From: Datnioides undecimradiatus
Lineage: Eukaryota; Chordata; Actinopteri; Lobotiformes; Datnioididae
Assembly (NCBI GenBank): GCA_008933995.1
Contig: WARS01000071.1
Location: 4,866,652-4,930,651 of the forward strand
Direction: 5' to 3'
Length of the DNA: 64,000 nt
The translations under genes were made by a program, and so were the position numbers. Numbering within the stretch: position 1 is the first letter of the stretch; each line of letters opens with the position of its first letter. Below the pieces are notes generated by a model. The model was not told the origin of the DNA. It made no database searches and worked only from the letters and a program-made list of their open reading frames with translations. This document shows, one piece after another, positions 1-13,218 of this stretch.

Positions 1-85
1 TCTGAAATGACACAAAGACGTTGTCAGTTCCCCCGCAGCCAAAGGGCGCTGCGTAATGTTTATAACGCTGGCGCGAGAATCTCAC

Positions 86-2006
86 CTTCACCATTTTACC
101 AGTGATTTCCGGGAGCTCCCCAATTTTCCGATTGTCAAGCATTCTAATTTCATAGGACTGGCCTGCAATGACAAGTCCCTGGGGTTAATACAGCTCAGCT
201 TTGACGCCATCTAAATCACAAAAACGCAGTCACAGAGGAAACCGCAACGCGATGCTAATACGATACAACGGCATGACTTTAAACAGCTCATATACTGTGG
301 GGCATTCATGCTACATCACAGTGTGTGATGTTAAAGCTGTTGCGCTAATTGAAATGAGTTCACGTTTGGGTTGCCAAAAACAGTCTGTTCCTGCCCTTAA
401 ATGCCTCACACATGTGTACGATGGATAGAAACTGACAGCAGGCCTGCAAGAAATGAATCTGGATTTACAATGTCAAAAGTCCACTCCGTTTGCTTTCAGT
501 GGCTTCCGACCTAATGCTCTTAGACGCCAATAAATTTACGCAAAAGCTGAAACGTTGTGAGCGTGCGCGGCGGCTGAGGCGCCGATGCTGACCTTGGTTG
601 AGGTAGGTGAGTGTTTCATCGTGCAGTTTAACGGCCGGCGAGGTAGCTGCACACAGAACATACTGAAAGGGAAGGATCTTGTTGTCGCTGTCTGGAGGCA
701 GGTTGGACTCCTCCTGCTTGAAGATGGGGAGGGCAAGCACGTCGCTGGAGAGCGGAGACGAAACGACAACGTTGTCAGTGAGCCGCCAAAGCCTGGTCAC
801 CTCATTCTGAGACGAAATACTCAATCCTTTGAGCAGAAAACCTTGATATTTAACTGTTTGTACAGATTACGCTCAACCTTAAGGAGTCAAATGGAGAGTC
901 TAACACGACCTGTCATCACTAGACACTAGGATTATTGTGTTCGACAGAAACACCACTAAATACCAAGGTGTCCAGTCTGGATCTTGTTGCTCTTCTCGAC
1001 ACAAGAATTTCAGGAACAAGCAGGCGCTCTGCGGTTTGAACAGTATCACCTAACAGTGCACTTAACCAGCCAGGAAAAGGGCACGAAGGAGGAGGGCGTT
1101 TCTGAGCCTGAGTCAGCAAAACCTAAATGGATTTCACATGAGTTTCACCCTGGAAAAAAAAAAAACCCCATCATAAATATCCACTTAGACATTAAAATCT
1201 CAAATAAGACCTCGCCAAAATGGAAAACCAAAGAGCCGAGTGCAGATATAGTTACACTAACGTATCAGAGATAAGCTGCATGGTGGTAAGTATGAGTCCA
1301 GTGCCTCAGCAGAGTTTCCTCAAAGAGTATTCTTCATCTGATAGTCGCTGCTTTGCAATCAATTTGCCCTCCTGCTATCCGACAGCGCCGGGACCATCTG
1401 AGAGCACATTAATAAAACAGCTTGGACTGAATGAAAGATACCAAAAACAAGAGCCAGCAGTCAAATTATGAAAGAGGCTGGTTTATTTTTGATACAGGGC
1501 AATAATTAACCCTACTGCTATGTGTTTTGCCGGTGAGTCTGACCATTTGTCTCCCAGTGTAAAATCTCTAAACTATCCCTGGGAAAAGAGCGAACACTCC
1601 AATTAGGTGTCCCGCAGACGATTTTGAGAATGGATCTTGAATGAAACTACAGAGCCCGATCAGCAGTCATACAATCACACTGTTCAAGCTGTAGGTCAAG
1701 TGAAAACACACACTGCTGACATTTAAGCTCAAGCAGCTGATACAGTTTCACTAACTTTAGACAGTGATAACTGGGGGAGGCAGCACTTTGAGGGTCGCAC
1801 ATATAGCCATTTTTCAGAATATTACGGTCGATATAATATTCTCATGATGCTTTTAAATGGGCGTAAACAAAACTCATACAGTACCTCATGCTATACGCCC
1901 CAGCGCCCAGCTCCTGACCGATGCCCGAGAGGCTGGCATCAAAGTCCTGAACCAGTCCGGACTCGATCACTTCATCCGTGAGAGGCAACTTCAGTGCCCA
2001 CGCCAT
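86..2006 (-). CDS. tfcp2: Transcription factor CP2 (grainyhead/CP2 family), N-terminal three coding exons; partial
   Basis: TFCP2 is a sequence-specific DNA-binding transcription factor of the CP2/grainyhead family. Three coding exons are visible on the minus strand: 1885-2006, 593-744 and 86-162. Each has GT..AG borders and the phases match, giving 117 residues. The start at 2006 gives [18 protein letters not shown], nearly identical to my memory of human TFCP2. Exon 2 encodes [13 protein letters not shown] and [19 protein letters not shown], and exon 3 encodes [18 protein letters not shown]. These lie at the N-terminal edge of the CP2 DNA-binding domain; the rest, including the SAM-like region, is beyond the left edge. 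Bases 2-7 read as a minus-strand tttcag acceptor, so the next exon probably starts at base 1. Its position next to pou6f1 matches human 12q13. The paralogue TFCP2L1 is possible but fits the sequence and neighbourhood less well. Confidence 0.93.
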
Positions 2007-2399
2007 CGTGAAGATTTGGAGATCTTACGGAGTGCAGTTCCGGTTAAAACTCAAGTTTAGATGTTTTCCCACAACCTTTATTAATTATAAAAGAAAGTGA
2101 AATTAAGACGTGGCCCAAACTTTAAGCGTCGTGACAATTAAGACAACGCGCAGAGATTTAATAGAGAGACACCCCGGCCAAAACATACAAATAAGTAAAT
2201 TAGTAGCTTTCGTTTTTACTCGAGGCTTTGCACCAAAACGTTACCGTTAGTCTGTAACGTTACACGCGATCCGGGCAACCACGCACTGGTGCATGGAGAT
2301 GAAATCAAGTCACGTTAAAGCGCATTAATTTTCATACCCAATATACCATATATATTCATAACCCAATATTAAGTTGGATAAAACAAAAGTATTTAAAAA

Positions 2400-2890
2400 C
2401 ACGCCGCGTACCTTTGACTGAAAGTGTAGCTGCTCGCTAGCGCTGCGGCAGTGTCATGCCATCACGTCGCGCTCCTTCACTCCAGCACTAAAATAAACAT
2501 GTCGAGCTAACCACCACAAGCTACATAGCCTGGCAGCTAACTTAGCAAGGACGATGCTAGCCCTACTTTGCCTCGCTGTTTGGGGAATTCACAGGAATAA
2601 ATCGTTCCCGCTGGGCATATCTATTGATAGAAACGCATCAAAATTGTCTCAAACACTTTAATATGTGGAATATAATGTCTTGCTTTTGTTTGTTTATCTA
2701 GCTTCGTCAGGAAAAGGAGCTGTCGTCACTTCCGCGTATCTTCTTCTTCGCGTGATTTCACGGGTCTCGCGCGGGACGTTGAAGCTCGTTATCGCGCCCA
2801 GCCGCTTTTTGGCCGATAAAACACGAGGCTGACATGGTTTGCTGCTTTCAGAAGAGAAGCTTTTAAATACATCAACACACAACGACAAGG
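2400..2890 (-). promoter_or_regulatory. Probable tfcp2 5' noncoding exon and promoter region
   Basis: Upstream of the tfcp2 start there is a good minus-strand donor with its exon edge at 2412 (AAAG|GTACGC). The sequence from about 2412 to 2880 has more CpG and GC than its surroundings. This fits a noncoding first exon and promoter transcribed leftward. The matching acceptor before the ATG at 2006 is not clear, so the exon is inferred from one splice site plus base composition. No TATA box was identified with confidence. Confidence 0.4.
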
Positions 2891-2910
2891 CGTGATTAAT
2901 AAAGACAGGA

Positions 2911-4876
2911 TTTATTTAATTTATCTGACAGAAAATGACAAAAAGCATCCAACTTTTGTTTTTTCCTTATCTCGCAAAGATCTGCTGATAGCTGATATCT
3001 TATAATTATAATTTAGCTCTTAATTTCTCTACTGATAACTTAGTTTATTAAACCATATTACATACTGTTTTCCCATGACGGTAAAACACATGTTAAAGCA
3101 GGGCCTTTGCAATCTTAATCATTTTTTATGGTTATGTATACAGGATGCTTACTGCAATAAATGCCTGCTGTTATTCAAAAGGCAAATATGAGGTGGACCT
3201 TAAAATGCATTATAGAATTCGCAAAGTCAAAACGATGTTATTAATGCGTACAAGAATTCATATTTAATCTGTAGTATTTTACATTTAATCTGCATAAAAA
3301 GTACATTAATCTTCACGATAGATGCTGCCTCTCGAGTTAGTGATTGCAATTTGGCCAGTACTGCTACATTTTGCAAAGCAAAAAAGCTTGTTGCTGTTGA
3401 AGGACACTGAAATGTAGAAATTATATTCTCTCACATACAAAACCAAAACTTTGCACTGTACATAATCCACTCGTAACCCTCTTACGTTCCCTGCTGTCAC
3501 TAAAGTGCAAAGAATCCTTGCAGAATCGGCAAAGGTAATGAAAACGGCCATATGTGTTGCTCCTACGGAAAATAACCTCACAGCGCACATGCAAACAAAA
3601 TCAACTCATTCGGATTGAAAGTCATGACGTGAAATCACAAAACCCCTTCCTTGGCTGAACAGTTAATACATTTTTTTTAAAATTAAAGTTATCAATCTGA
3701 TTGATATTAGGCTTAGTGAAAGAACGCCGCGCTGATGTTTCTAGGCAACATGAGACTAATTTACGTTGATTTCATAATAGGCCAACTAAAATCTTGTTTT
3801 GCAAATATGCTTTATCTAATGTGAGATGAAAAATGTCAGGCCATTAAGGGGGAACAGTCACAACAGTGAATAGAGAGGAAACTCAAAATGCTCTCAGAGC
3901 ATTAGAAGCACATTAAACGGAAAGCGCCTGTGGTGAATTCACGCGCGTGTCATCCGCGTGTACAGTAAGTGTATTTGCACAATCAGTAACTCGCGAATGA
4001 AACAAATGTTATAAAAAAAACAAAAAGAAAAAGAAAATAACTCTACAGTTGCCAAACAGCCAAAGCTACAACTTTATTTTGATAAGAACCTGCTGTCAGC
4101 GGAACTCAGTAACGACACTCTCTCTCTGTGTGGACGCCCAACAGTGTGACACGTTTCACACCGCTGAACGAAAGGATCAGAGCCAAACAAGAAGACTTTA
4201 GCTCACCCTTGCGATTATCAACAAGAAATATCAAAATGATGATTGTCCCCAAAATTGGTGCAGTCAGGTCCATTGATAGCGTTCCTTAGACAACTAGTTC
4301 TGATGAAAATAAGGTCGTAGGCTGATACTCAAAGTCCACACAGTCTTGTTTGTACAAACGAAACACGAATATAAAATAAACGAGCAGCCGGAATATTAAA
4401 ACCTCCATGGCAGCAAAAGCACGTCGTTCAACCGTCAGCGTGATGTCAGCTGACGAAGTGACAGCTCCGTGACTAAAATGAATGCGACTTAATGCACTGC
4501 CACTTCGTATAATTCAGAGGGATATCTTATAAAACCACTTGTATAAAAGTTCATCAAATGTTTGTTTGTTTTTTTAAATATTACATGTCATAAGCACTGT
4601 ATTATTGTCACTATGTGTAATAAAAGGACCATGCAGTTTGACTCAGTACCCACCACACAGATGTAGTGTACACATATACAGCCTTAAGATACAAGAACCC
4701 ATTTTTAGTACTCTTTCGTACGCGTTTCCTTCATTTCCTCAAAAGCCTCATGTTATTTCAACGTTATCGGAGTTTAGTTCGCATTTACAACACAATCTGA
4801 ATCTGTGCTGCTGTATTAAATGTTCAGCCTCCAAACCGACAGAAGACCAGCGGCGAAGCCTCCCAGATGGAGGTCG
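2911..4876 (-). other. Probable pou6f1 3' UTR with a candidate polyadenylation signal
   Basis: From the pou6f1 stop codon (4877-4879) to about 2911 I see no exon of any gene. On the minus strand AATAAA lies at 2911-2916 (TTTATT on the plus strand). A 2-kb 3' UTR would end there, just before the tfcp2 promoter region. The true polyadenylation site could be nearer the stop; the choice is inference. The stretch is A/T-rich and otherwise unremarkable. Confidence 0.3.
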
Positions 4877-7800
4877 CTACTGAACCTGGAAGACATTGAT
4901 TTTGCTCGTGTTTTTCAGCGTCTGTCGCCGGTTGCAGAACCACACTCGCACGACCTCTCGGTCGTAGTTGAGCTCTCTCGCGATTTCGGTAATCTCTTGG
5001 CCCGTGGGCAATGCGTTCTTCTCGAAGTAGGAGTTGAGAACTTCTATGGCCTGCGGCGTGAAGCTGGTGCGTCGCTTGCGCTTTTTGGACGGCTCGCCAC
5101 CAACGAACTCCATCAGGTTCTGCTGGCCCTTCTGGTTCCAGTGCTCGGCCTCAGCCAGCCACTTCTCCAGCACGGGCTTCAGCTTCTGAGCGCTCTTCGG
5201 GGTGATATCCAGCTTTTCAAACCTGCGGTGCAAAAGAGCAATATTTTGGGGCAAGTCCTGCAAGCTTCAACCAACCTACTGAAATAATGTCTCTTTAATT
5301 TACTTCACATACTCACTAACCAGTGTATAATGTCCATTGTTGCTCATATCAAACTGCCACTTTAAAAAAACCTATTGTGTATGTCTTAAAAATGTTACTA
5401 CAGCTCCTATATATGTCGTGAAGCTACAACCAGTAGCCGGTTACCTTAGCTTATCATAAAGACTTAAAACAACCATTTTCAGTTAAAGGAAGCAAACAAT
5501 ATGAGCCATAAGTTATTTTCATTTAGAATATATCAGAAACCATGAACAACACTGTCGACGCTGACTTCACTTTGATTTGAGGGCTTAATGCTACAGTCTT
5601 TTACAAATGTCACACATACGCTACATGCTGTGATGACAGTGAAATCAGTGGGCGCGTTAAACACACTGATGTTTTGATAGGAGCCAGAATTAAAACTTGT
5701 GTGCATGCAAATAAGGTCAGCGAGTGCACATATCAAACGCACCATGTACGCCCTCTCACTGACACTGGCGAGAGACGATTCCTTACGCGCGCCAACATGG
5801 ACGGGGGGAGTAACTTACCTGCAAATGGCAGACTGGCTGTAGGCCGGACCCTCAGTTGCAGTCAGGGCCTGCCCTACTTGTGTTTGAGTAAGCCCCAAGG
5901 ACAGCCGGCGGATCTTGAAATTCTTGGCAAACTCGCGAATCTCCTCCAGATTAATGCCCTCCTCGCTGCTGACGACCTGCTGCGGTTCTACAATTGGGAA
6001 GAGTCTGGTTAAAAATACCTACCTACTTAAAGCGGATCTATGTTTAGATGCAAGGAGCAGGTGTACATACTGCTGACAAGCTGGCCCACTTTTGTTATGT
6101 CTCCGCAGGTGATGGGTACCGTGGAGGAGAGCGTGGTGGCGGTCTTCAGAACGGACGGCTGTGGCGCGATGACGACTGGTGACTGAGTGGCTGTTGTTAC
6201 CAAAGACTGGGAGGGAACAAGCGAACAATATCCCCAGATGTGACGACAGTTTGTTGCAGTATTGATCATAAATGAATACCTTGACTCAAAGATCACATGT
6301 GTAATGAGACTGTTTTTGTGGTTTCTGGCCTCGAAATGAATTTCAGACAGATGTTCGCTGATTACCTGAGTGTTAGGTTTGGTAAGCGCGGGAGGAGCGG
6401 TGGCTTTGGGCAGAACCGCGGCGGTAGTCGCAGCCGGTGCGGGTCCGTTTCCTACTGTTGCAATGATCTGGCCCTGGGTGTTGATAAGCAGCTGCGGGGT
6501 GACAGTCTGGACCTGGAGGCCCTGGAGGGGGAGGGTGGGTGTCGCAGCTCCTCCAGCCAGAGAGGCTGGGTTCACCAACAGCGGGAGGGTTCCTATGACC
6601 TGGAAATACAGTTTGAGCTCAGGATAAACACACTACACAGCTGGTGCTTATTGAACACGCTTGCAGGGCATTCAACAACCCATCAAGGCCGCGTTTCTGG
6701 AAATAAGTAAGTCCCATTAGCAGTTTGCTTAGAATAAAACCTTGTTTGTAAAGACTAAACACTGCACTACTGACTCCAGTGAGCTGCAATAACAGTAAGA
6801 CAGAGTACTGAAACTGTCTGAGAGGACAAATCAGTCTTCACAGAAACAGTCCTACGCTCCACTGACTTGAAGTAAATACTGCTGATTGATGTTATCTCAG
6901 GCTTTTACTCCCAAAACAGAAACACAGCGCAAGATCGTTCTGATTCTCCTTGAAGAGGGTGTGATTATCAATCAATAGGCATCAATATAAAAAGAACCCG
7001 CAGGGAGTTTAAATCTCTAAATGAACTGTTGGGACAGCTTTAGCGCTTTGTTTTGTATTCTGTTGTGTTTACAGGACTTTTGCAGCTTATCATACACAAC
7101 TCCAAATAAAATATTACTTTTTTATACAGATAATATTTAAGGTATCTTTACTTTGGCTGGAAGCACATTGTAGAGATAGGGACAGGCACAAGGCAAACTC
7201 ATAAATGAATTAAATATAAGTAGCAGTTTATGGCACCAACCTGTCCCTGGGCATTTGTGATGATCTGGCTGGTGATGCCGGCCATGTTGGACATGGCGCT
7301 GGTGATGATGGGAGTGGAGGTGAGGGAACTGAGAAACTGGGGCTGAGCTCCCAAGGAAGCAGCGTTGATCTGTGCAGACAATCACAACGCGTGTAAAGCG
7401 CAGCAGAAACCGAACATTTTGCATCAGCGCAGAGGGAGTAAACAGCCACAAACTCCTGGAGCGGCATTCTTACAATGGCAGGATTGATGGAGAGCCCTGC
7501 AGTCTGGAGAGCTGCTACTGATATGTTGGACTGAGAGACAGTGGTGGTGGCAGGGGTCGTCTGTGCTGCAGCCATCTGAGCAGCGGTAACTTGTGCGTTG
7601 GTCACCTGCGTTGGCTGGGACGTCACCTGCTGCACGGCCGCCTGCACCGGCTGTATGGAAGCTGCTTGAGGCTGGAACATGGTCTGTGCATTTGTGTGCA
7701 GCTGGGGCTGGACCGAGTTCAAGACCGTCGCGGCTGTGTAAAAACACGGTATGCAACCCGTTATTGTTCTGTGATCGTTGTGAGAAAACTAAAAACAGCC

Positions 7801-10347
7801 TGACGAGAGCTTACAGCCACACCGAGGGCAATACGAGGGTATGCACATGCAAACGGTGCTTTAAAACAGTGGTAACATCAGCTGTCATCATCACCATGAC
7901 AACTTCAACAGGCTGATGTTTAGCAGGTACAATGTGCACCATGCTCGTCGTGTTAGATTAGCATGTTAGCATGCAGCGTTTCGGATTTGCACTCCACAGG
8001 AGGAGATGCTGGGAGCATTACTTTTGCAGGTACTTAACCAGAAACCATCACCATGCTGCATGATGGATTAAATGTCTGTGCAGACGTTAACGGCAATCTA
8101 CAGAAAGCTTGCGTTTCACCTTGGAGGCCAGCGAAGGGCAGTTTGAGGAGGTTTCCGGCTGCGTTGGCTGCTGCGAACCCTGGGAGGGAAGCTACACTGG
8201 TGGTGGGCAAGGTGAGAACAGCCAAACCACCCTGGCCACCGATGGAGCCCGCCATGCTGAGGGGGATGAGCAGTGGCTGCCCCAAGGATCCTGTCTGGGC
8301 CATCATACCAGTCATCAGAGTGGCCAAACTCTCCTGGGTCAGCACCTGACGGAGCATGATATAAAGTCTTCTTACATCAACATTTGCAGTCTCTTCCTAG
8401 ATTGTATTTGTACATCACTTATGCTTTGTTACTGGCCGTTCTGGTGTGTTTACAGGGGCAGATGTTTTATGATAAACTGCAACCGCACATACATTTTGTT
8501 GCTGCGGTGGTTTAGCTTAGCTACATGTGTGAAATGTTGCCCCAGTCATTTACACAGCCCCTGGATCTGCATTCAGCTCTCTAGGATCAATGTTTTTCAA
8601 TTTTTTAAATTCACAATACACTAGAGACCATCAGCATATCGGTAAATCACCTACAGTGGTTTGCTGGTAAGAACCGTGCGTTATTATCCCTCAGATGCAT
8701 AAATGTTAGACAAAGAAATAATGCATTAACAGGGTGAAATGTAAACTAGGGTTCATGTAAATATTTGCACCCCTTATTTTTAATTTCACACATATCCTCT
8801 TTAATTTCAAGGCTCTTGCAGCCCAAGTTCTTGTAAGGCCTCAGATGAATTATGAATTGTACCTGTGGGCAGCCTTGCACAGCGATGGGCATGGCGGCCT
8901 GGGGCTGTGGCAGGGACACACTGACAGGAACAGCGGGAGTCAGCGTTTGGACAGCAGCGGCCGGAACCTCGACAGACACCACCTGCTGCTCACCTGGCAC
9001 TGCAAGAGCACAGACCAGGGTCGGTTCTTACTGACGTTTGAGGTGGTGTTCGCAGCTGCCATTAACATTTCATCGCAACTCTGTCGCGTATATATGAATA
9101 ATGAGTCTACTGCTGTCCGTCACTATCAGCCGTGATTTACCTTCGCCCCCAGTGCTCTGGGGCAACGTGAGGCCGTCCTGTGTGCTGCCAACCTCGGGCT
9201 GCGCCACTCCCTCCTCCGCTTTGCTTTCACTCTTCCCATCGGGTACTGACGACGGCAGACAGGCATCGACCTCTACCTCGAGCACACGAATAGTCTCATG
9301 GCCAGACATCACAATGACCTGCACGGCAAATTAGGAGTAAATGTGGAGATGACTCAAAAGCAAGAGGAGACGCCAACACTCATCTATTTCTTTTGTTCAG
9401 AGCTCTATAATCATTTTATTTTAGATTAAGGAGTTTGAATTGTTTGTTATTTAAACATTTAAACATGATGAAAGTCTCTCAGGGGTAACAAAACTATCCA
9501 AAAGCTGGATTTAGTCTGCATGAGTTTCCCACTTCATGGGGCAGACTGGAATTTGACTTAACTGATGATTCGTGGTATGCAGTAATGAAAGAGCTAGAGG
9601 AGACGCAGCGAGACAACCTGGGCTTGGAGGACATGGTGCAGAGAGACAAGGCAGGAAGGTAGAGGAGGATGCATACCTGGTTGTCTTTGGCAGGGAATTT
9701 CAAAGTGCAGGATTTAAATGGCTGAAAAAAGACTTCTGCAGTCAGACAGTGAATGGCTAAGGAGAACAGAGAAGCCAAGCACATGTTAGGACACAATGAC
9801 CCAAAAAACAAAAACGACACCAAAAAAAAAGAAAGAGACACAAATGAGAAGGGCATGAGTACACCGAAACAATGACAAGAGCATCAGCCAACAAGCAGCT
9901 CAAGCAATGCTTTCTCCAAGCTCCACTCCGCACATCCGTGAAGAGCATTGCTTTTGTTTGCTGACTATGTCTACACAGAATGTTACTAGAGAGAGGAAAA
10001 AAAAAAACACAATTAATTATTAAGCATGGCAGTTTAAAGAACGGTAACCCTCACGAGCATAAAGCAGCAGGTATTATTTGGTGATAACACGCCAAAGTGG
10101 GTCCTGATCTCAATGAGCTCGTGTGGGAAGTTAGTCATTCCGTTATGACGTATGCTGGGTGCATGGAGGGGGTGACAGGAGCGAGGGACTTGAAGGCAAC
10201 ACGAGTTATAAGGGGTTTGGTTAAGCTCAGTGGGGGGTTATAGTGGGAAGAAAAGGCCCTTGGCTGCGTTTTAAACAGACAGGTGGGTGTTACCTGCTCA
10301 TTGACAGTGAGTGGGGCATCTTTGGCAGGGAGATCCTGGGAGTTCAT
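4877..10347 (-). CDS. pou6f1: POU domain, class 6, transcription factor 1 (Brn-5 type)
   Basis: This is a nuclear transcription factor, best known in vertebrates for expression in the nervous system. Ten coding exons are on the minus strand: 10294-10347, 9141-9318, 8863-8999, 8120-8345, 7474-7733, 7241-7369, 6366-6599, 6071-6206, 5819-5987 and 4877-5222. All join in phase to give 622 residues, close to the human long isoform. The N-terminal part carries LTVNEQVIVMSGHETIRVLE and a long Gln/Ala/Thr/Pro-rich region with two NxQGQ motifs. The POU-specific domain is about residues 459-535 (EEIREFAKNFKIRRLSLGL) and the homeodomain about 555-613 (RRTSFTPQAIE, VVRVWFCNRRQTLKN). The start is the first ATG in the exon that leads into LTVNEQ. 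POU6F2 is less likely because the N-terminal sequence matches POU6F1. A possible extra in-frame exon at 9677-9721 is discussed in the findings. Confidence 0.95.
5415..5476 (+). repeat. Dispersed teleost repeat A, short copy
   Basis: The fragment aagctacaaccagtagccg, then ttaccttagcttatcataaagac, matches a repeat I recall from many fish genomes. The same words recur at 48490-48640 and, inverted, at 37205-37260. The element class is not known to me. Confidence 0.45.
7905..7985 (+). repeat. Dispersed teleost repeat B, fragment
   Basis: ctgatgtttagcaggtacaa, then caccatgctcgtcgtgttag and agcatgttagcatgc, match a repeat common in fish. Related words occur at 57005-57240 and 60215-60600. It lies in a pou6f1 intron. 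Confidence 0.45.
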
Positions 10348-10599
10348 GGCTCGCTGCACCGACACAGCCACTGTCTTCCTGGCATTCTGGTTAAACACAT
10401 ACTGATTAAACAAACTGACAGATTCATCTTCTGGTTGTAGTGTCTATCACATGCAAGTGCAGCCATTTCAGAAACAACAATATTAAGTTTAATGCATAAA
10501 GTCTCCACAATTTATAGAAAAAGTCAGGTTAAGACAAACCCACATGCAAATGCACGGGGTTTGTTTTTTTCATTCATGGCTATTCCTGTCATTGCAGGA

Positions 10600-10920
10600 C
10601 CAGACTATTTGGAGGGGCCTATAAACAGGCCACACTGTGTTGCACTTCGGCTGCGGAAAACGTGCGGAAACACGCTGATCGCGCACGCGAAGTGCTCGCA
10701 AATTCGCCGCGGACGGAGAAAAGATGCGAGGTGGTGCATTTGCTGCTGCAATGCCCCCGTTAGAGACGAGGATCCGTCAAAACTTCGGCGGGTGTTGATG
10801 GGCTCCCCACCCCCATCCTGGCCAATAAAAGTCTCGCCGCGTCGGCCACTTTACAAGACAAGCACCAACCACCGAGTACGGGCGACAGAAATCATCCCGA
10901 CCCGTGCCTAGAGACCGAAT
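10600..10920 (-). promoter_or_regulatory. CpG-rich region upstream of pou6f1, candidate promoter
   Basis: About 250 bases upstream of the pou6f1 start the sequence becomes CpG-rich (10640-10910) between A/T-rich flanks. An inverted CCAAT box is present (ggccaataaaa near 10820 on the plus strand). This resembles a CpG-type promoter, but no transcription start or first-exon donor can be fixed by eye. Inference only. Confidence 0.35.
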
Positions 10921-13150
10921 ATTATGTATTTCCCTCTCTTTATCATAAATATATAAATTATGCTAATTACGAACATTGCATATTAACCAAAACTCATTTC
11001 CTCTCGCCATTTCGCTGCTATGCGCGAAGAGCAGGCTGCAACAGACTCCGGTTATTATATTCAACTTACCGCGTAAATGCAGCTTATTTTCTGTAATCCC
11101 CCGCTCTTATAAAGGTCCTTGTCACAGTTTGTTTCAGTCACACATAATTAAAAATTCATCTCAGCTCCCAGACAGGCGCTGTGACTGCACACAAAAGAGG
11201 TATTTGCATTGATAAGGAGGGTTGCAATGTTAGGATCTCCTCTCTCTTAATATTTAATGACGATGCCCTTTCTGCAACAGTTCAGATCATCAAAAATCCT
11301 TGACGTGTCTGACAAAATCCTATCCGAGCTGTAAAGTCGGACAAAATTGCCACAAAATTGGCCTTTTGCACTACGTCATGAACATAATTTATGCAAGGAA
11401 AAATCTTGCATTGAAAAATGTCTGCCTCGACTTGAGAGGTGCCATGGTTCTCTTAAAGGGGACGCAGCGCAAATGCGAGCCGAGCAGGACGAAGCGTGTG
11501 AACGCCGAAATAACAGATAAAACACCGCGCTGCTGCGAGAGCGGAGGTCTTTTATTTGTATTTTTCAGGGCGTCTGCAGGTCCTTAAAACGCTATAATCT
11601 GTCAGTCTTTTAGATATAAGGCCTTGAAAGTTATTGAATAATCTTGAATTTGAACTCGTCAGGTCCTAATTGGCAAAATAAAAATAAAAATAAATCATTT
11701 ATGCGTCTTTTAATTTCTTTTAAGATCTTCTGAGTGTCAACCTTTTAACTACTCACTCTAATAACCACATTCCTACATAAAACTACTATATAAGCTGTGG
11801 ACCACGTGTGCACTACTCGACGTCATGCTTATTTGTGATGCTTGAATGGGAAAAAAAAAAGATGATTTCTCATAGATTTAGTAAAAAGTTTGATTACGGC
11901 TGCGTATTAATGCCACACCTGCTGCGTTTTTGTGTGAGGTTTATTCATCTTCAACAAACAGGTGGAAGAAAAACTGTTGTATCGTTATATGAGTAGAAAC
12001 AATAGTGGTCAGCTGCTGAGTTCTGTGATGGAGACTAATTGCAGGTAGATGTAGCCTGTACCTGGGATTTCTGCCCCCCATTAACCCAACAGGACTTTTT
12101 TTTTGCTGTAGCCACCTTTTGCCACACTCATGCTGTTTAAACTCTGAAATTGAAAGGGGAAATGGGAGGAGAAGTGTGTCAAACCTACACATTATTAATG
12201 GCTTTAAATGGGCCCCTTTTCGCTGCAGACATTTTGGCTTGTCACTGAAGGAAAAGCACAATTCTTAGTAATAACGGCTCCTCCCCAGCAGCACAGTACA
12301 ATACCTGGAGCCTAATACTCAGAAACCCATATGAAACTCAGCGATCGTGATTTAATCATTTTCATAAGTGTTTTTCAGTATGCAAAAAAGGTCTTTTGAG
12401 TCCCTTTTAAAGTCTTTAACTAAATACAGAACCTCCTGTCATCTTTTCAGCCTAAACATGTTGATGAAATGATCTCCCTGTTACCCTTTTTCCCTGGAGC
12501 ATTAAAAAAACCCAAAACTTTACCGCACTTGTGAGTGCTCAGCAGTGCTAATAGGATAATTGCACCGTGACCGTCCGAGCGTTTTGCAAAACATAGAATT
12601 AAATCCTTTTGTTGTCTGAATTGCATTTCACAATGTTGCTGGTGTTGCTGGAAAACATTCTTGTTTCTTGTTGTTATCCCTGTAAAACAATACACGAAAT
12701 AATAAGTCGGAATAGGGAAAACACAGGTGTAAATGATGAATTTGTAATAGCTGAATCCCATTTTTAGCTGCCATAGTTTTGCTGTCTTGGTACTGCGCAC
12801 GCTGGCTCACCTGTGCTTTTCCTACTGTGTCTGAGAATGACACATACTTCCCTACAAGTTCTGGGCAGAACAAGGAGACTGTCAAATTATATCAATATTG
12901 ACTTTCCTGCATTGTGTTGCTTAATTATATCTATATAAAATGCAAGACAATGTTCACTGGCCTTGCACTAACCATGTACAGATCATCAGACAGTATCTGT
13001 GGCTTATATTCTGGCAGTAAACGCAACGCTTTGTCAACCTCTGCATGTCTGACTCTTATAAACACGTGCTCAACCCTTAAGTTAAACCAAATCATTTAGT
13101 CTTTTCAAGATCAAACGGTTCACCTTGATTCACTCTTGAACGCCACTCCC
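10921..13150. other. Intergenic stretch between pou6f1 and dazap2; no gene seen
   Basis: This lies between the divergently transcribed pou6f1 and dazap2. Open frames here are short, have low-complexity or non-conserved translations and lack plausible splice context. Part of it (11440-11540) is locally CpG-rich. I see no RNA gene or recognisable mobile element. Confidence 0.4.
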
Positions 13151-13156
13151 CTTCTA

Positions 13157-13170
13157 CCTGTAGGGGGCGC
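13157..13170 (+). promoter_or_regulatory. CTCF-like motif upstream of dazap2
   Basis: CCTGTAGGGGGCGC matches 13 of 14 positions of the CTCF core CCASYAGRKGGCRC. It lies about 200 bases upstream of the dazap2 start, between divergent pou6f1 and dazap2. This is a motif match only; occupancy is unknown. Confidence 0.45.
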
Positions 13171-13218
13171 GCGCGCACGCAGAACACTGGGTGCGTCGAA
13201 CCACAGATAGAGAACGAC

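Noticed and set aside
9494-9856. 120-codon minus-strand frame within a pou6f1 intron
   Set aside because: Mostly Phe/Ser/Cys-rich noise from a T-rich strand. Only the 45-base part 9677-9721 has proper splice sites and was kept as a possible exon.
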